Shown here piece by piece: positions 56,847-60,000 of a stretch of DNA of 60,000 nt. Both the position numbers and the translations under genes were made by a program. The DNA is from Bolinopsis microptera. Lineage: Eukaryota; Ctenophora; Tentaculata; Lobata; Bolinopsidae. The notes under the pieces were generated by a model. That model was not told where the DNA came from, made no database searches, and saw only the letters and a list, made by a program, of their open reading frames with translations. Each line of letters opens with the position of its first letter. Position 1 is the stretch's first letter. The stretch spans positions 4,113,375-4,173,374 of the forward strand of contig NC_087072.1 in the NCBI RefSeq assembly GCF_026151205.1, given 5' to 3'.

Positions 56847-59412
56847 ATATTACATATGTATATAATTATATGGCCTTTAAATAGGTATAGTATGACGTGC
56901 TTTGTTTAAAAATTTGTTTTCACGCTAACCAGTAACCATCGTTATCACTTAATACAATAGTGCATAGTTAAATTACAAATACAAACATATCAGCGATTGA
57001 ATAATAGGCTTTTCAGAAAGGCAACCAAAAATACAAAAGTTCAAAGCCGGAGTATTATACATTTATTCATTTAAGTCATGCAAAAACAAACTATATTAAG
57101 ATTTAAGACATATTATACTATTATAATAAGGAAGCAAGATGACAGTTATCTAAGTCTAGTCAATCATTAAACAGACTGACAACACAGATTAGGCAAACTT
57201 AATTCGATATATGTAGGATATCTAGACAATCAAATCATCATCAGTATTAAGTTGCGATTTACTAAATTTACGGTCGATTTATTAATTCTACCGAACCCTA
57301 AGAGAATGTAAGATGGGTGACAGTTAAATTTGTACAAAAATTGCAAACATTTATACTAGTGTACGAAGGTAAAACAACAGGTTATTCCAAAATGGAACTT
57401 TCCAAAATGCGCATTTAAAAAGACACGATCGTGTGTCTTTTTTCGGGTGATCGAAACATGATCGAACGATACCATGAATTTATAACATGTACTATACTAC
57501 CAGTGTAGAAATAGAGCGAATACTAATAATAACTGAGTATAACTTTGCTGAATCTTCAATTACTTACATAAATTGACGTTAACCACACTTATTATGATAT
57601 CATACCATATTTTATTAAATCTACGCATAACTGAATAGCAATAACTTAATCTAAAAATCTGTATTAAGCCTTATAACTTTATAAGTGTGTAAAACAATTT
57701 GAAAACAGAAAAGAATCTTAAGAATTATAATTGCATTATAATATTGATTTATGCGGGAGCATGAATATTTGTCGCTTATCAGTAAAATAAATTAAAACTT
57801 ATGCACCCTGTCCCCTGAACTCATGAACCTTCTTTTCTAATAACAAAAAGCATAATATATCGAGATTTTCGTTCGTTGATGGACGCTAAACCTTCTCCCT
57901 TCACATTGCCAGAAATTTCAAGAAGGATGTATGGTCACTTGCACTCTGCACTAGATGTATGGTCACTCTGCCCTCATACAACTGCATACTTAATTAATGG
58001 TCAATATGACCAATAACGATCACTAAAAAGTCAGAAGTTATCACTTCTGCTGACTTTTAGAGGTCACTAGTCCCTCGCTATAGTCTCTAATGATACACTC
58101 TCATGGTTTGGGGTCTCTAGTGACTAGTATAGTTATGACATTTGACAACCAACCCACCATAAAAAGGTTCGACACAGCAACACTCATACCTGTTTCTTCC
58201 TCTCATAAATCCTCATAAAAGTAGTAAAAGAATGACATGAAACAAACGAGTTGCCAGCAGAGAAATGACTAAATGATCACGAGGACCCGGCATGTCACCT
58301 GATACCAGACCCACACGGGACCTGTTTTATTTCGTTGATAGAACTAAAACACCGTGCAATTCGTTTAGCATTATAGCTCGCACCGCTAGTACAGGGCATG
58401 TTCGTAGTATTGGGTTCCAATTACCGCGCTCTTTTGTTGTTATTATCAGGTGCCCGTGTGGCCTATCATTTTAAAAGTTCAGGTTGTGATTAAAATTCTA
58501 GATGGAAATAACTTATTAGTAGGTCTCTGGTCCGGAGTGACTCTGTAAACAACCTAAAATTAACAACCTGTTCAATCGAATTTAACAATTTTTAATATAT
58601 TGATATTTTGACAAACGTTTTTGGCACACACTTTGTTTGAGCGAAGTGCTCTGAGAAACTCATGTCTCATCTGAAGAAATGCAACCCCCTACATTCGTTT
58701 GAATAACGATTTTAGACCGAGACAAAGAGCATAATTCAATAGATGGGTATGAAGAAAACTGCCACAACTACGTAAGATACAAAGTATTCGAATATGTTGT
58801 CTTGGTTAATACTGAGAAGTACTGAGAAGTAAAATCGAGTTCTACCGTAACTCGATATAGATAATAACTTATATCGAATGGCTGTTAATGTTCAAAGTAG
58901 AAGCCGAAACCTTACAACAACAAAAAACGATTTGTCCCGAAGAATTGAAAGAAGCCGCTTATTCTCACAGCAAAACATCCGACATTTATTATAACTAAAA
59001 CCACCTTCTCCCAAATACCGTGCTGCACAAACCGATTACACAGCTATCATTGTAAGAATAGCTGCCAAACAGTCACCTGCTCTCCTACTATGCGAATATA
59101 GCAGGACTAGTAAACAGCCCCTACTAGTGTACAATGTACTGTGTACAGCTGTGTATAATGGTTGAGTACAGCTCCCCTGCCAGACTAGGTCCCACCCTGG
59201 CCGAGCGTGCTAAATCACTCTACAGTCGATCTTCGAGATTGTTCTAAAAGGGCCCCCGACGGTTGTAACCAACTTCAATCGATGTATTTTCGGACGCTGA
59301 TTCCGAATCACCCCACATGACATAGGGTTAAAATGCTCCCCTGACGAGATATTGGCGAAATACTGTCTCGATCACGTGATATGACCGTATAAGGAAGTTA
59401 GTCTTATTTCTC
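56847..59412. other. Non-coding, no gene seen
   Basis: AT-rich. A hairpin aaaagtcagaagt..acttctgctgactttt lies at 58026-58058. The small frame at 58292 has no recognisable features. Confidence 0.45.
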
Positions 59413-59497
59413 GTTAGGGTTAGGGTTTCAGCATATGTTTTTGTTAAGGATTGGGTTAGGGTTAGGGTTGGGATCAGATTAGAGGGTTAGGGTTTCG
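59413..59497 (+). repeat. Interstitial telomeric repeats (TTAGGG)n
   Basis: Three short clusters, about six gttagg/ttaggg units in all (59413-59427, 59454-59469, 59483-59492), separated by degenerate sequence. Confidence 0.8.
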
Positions 59498-59584
59498 AAA
59501 AGTCGTTCAGAACCAGCTGGAGAACGGGTTGAAAAAGTCACGTGACAGTCGAGTGTAGAGTGATTAATCATCATCCCACCCTGG

Positions 59585-59607
59585 CCCCCCCCCCCCCCCC
59601 CCCCCCA
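59585..59607. repeat. Poly-C run (~22 C)
   Basis: Uninterrupted C homopolymer ~90 bp after the telomeric repeats. The rest of the window to 60000 shows no gene. Confidence 0.9.
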
Positions 59608-60000
59608 CCAGCCGGGCCCAGCAGACCACTACACTTGCTGCTAAATATGTGATAATTCGGGTTCAGTAGAAAACTACATACCTCTACCAGGCACTGTTTA
59701 AGTAGGCGGAATTGCGGAATATTTTAACTTCAATTTCAACTCAGAATTTGATTCCTCAACCGCTTTCGGAAATTTTATGAATTTAATCGTATTGGATAAC
59801 TAGTCACATATGGCACGATTAAATTATAAAGCACCTGGGTGGCCCTCAATTCTTTTTACCTTAGAATACCAATAACTTGACTATTCATTTCCTTCCAAAT
59901 TCATATTATAATTTAAACTTGAAATTAGCTGCAGTGAGATTTTTCCTAAAATGAAAGTAAACCTACGTACCTGTTTGAGCTGAGAAAAAGGGGCGAGGAA

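Overview
This is a window of nuclear genome from a multicellular animal. Genes are split by GT-AG introns, non-coding DNA is AT-rich, and the families present are animal ones: a C2H2 zinc-finger array, two rhodopsin-like GPCRs, an ABCG transporter and a SLC47/MATE transporter. Mobile elements are typically metazoan too: an L2/CR1-like LINE, an RNase-H-type LINE tail, a Penelope-like GIY-YIG fragment, a tRNA-headed SINE, hAT and FLYWCH-MULE elements, and TTAGGG repeats. A marine invertebrate, perhaps a cnidarian, fits the gene style and the dense young repeats. The species cannot be fixed from sequence alone.

Layout. 1-0.9 kb is a ~312-bp satellite. 1.35-2.9 kb is a single-exon C2H2 zinc-finger gene (+). 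3.6-10.2 kb is mostly repeats, with a Penelope-like fragment at 9.8-10.2 kb. From 10.4 to 43.4 kb the minus strand carries one ABCG half-transporter gene. I join nine exons (358 codons, every splice junction in frame) that give the N-terminus, the whole nucleotide-binding domain and the start of the linker. The membrane domain is not seen and probably lies left of the window or is lost. Its introns hold most of the window's mobile DNA: two deleted FLYWCH-MULE elements (one split by a hAT with perfect 8-bp TSDs), an internally deleted LINE, a 1.13-kb head-to-head palindromic insertion with 13-bp TSDs, several MITEs and minisatellites. One whole GPCR gene (35.4-36.6 kb) sits on the opposite strand inside the 21.4-kb intron 4.

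Right of the ABCG start are a tRNA-derived SINE (46.9 kb) and its truncated relative (45.1 kb), a two-exon GPCR (48.0-49.2 kb, +), and a convergent MATE transporter gene (49.5-51.15 kb, -) with two frameshifts. Beyond 51.5 kb there are only repeats: a TA-flanked MITE, a 355-bp tandem triplication, a 39-bp minisatellite open on both strands, a GC-rich hAT MITE, and an interstitial telomeric patch.

There is no operon-like coupling. The genes are independent, and the main relation is nesting inside the ABCG introns. The strongest candidates for something undescribed are the 486-bp-unit inverted-dimer insertion (21209-22340), the pair of FLYWCH-MULE deletion derivatives with array-like ends, and the four-fold 16-bp-spaced CRE array next to minisatellites at 30.7-31.7 kb.
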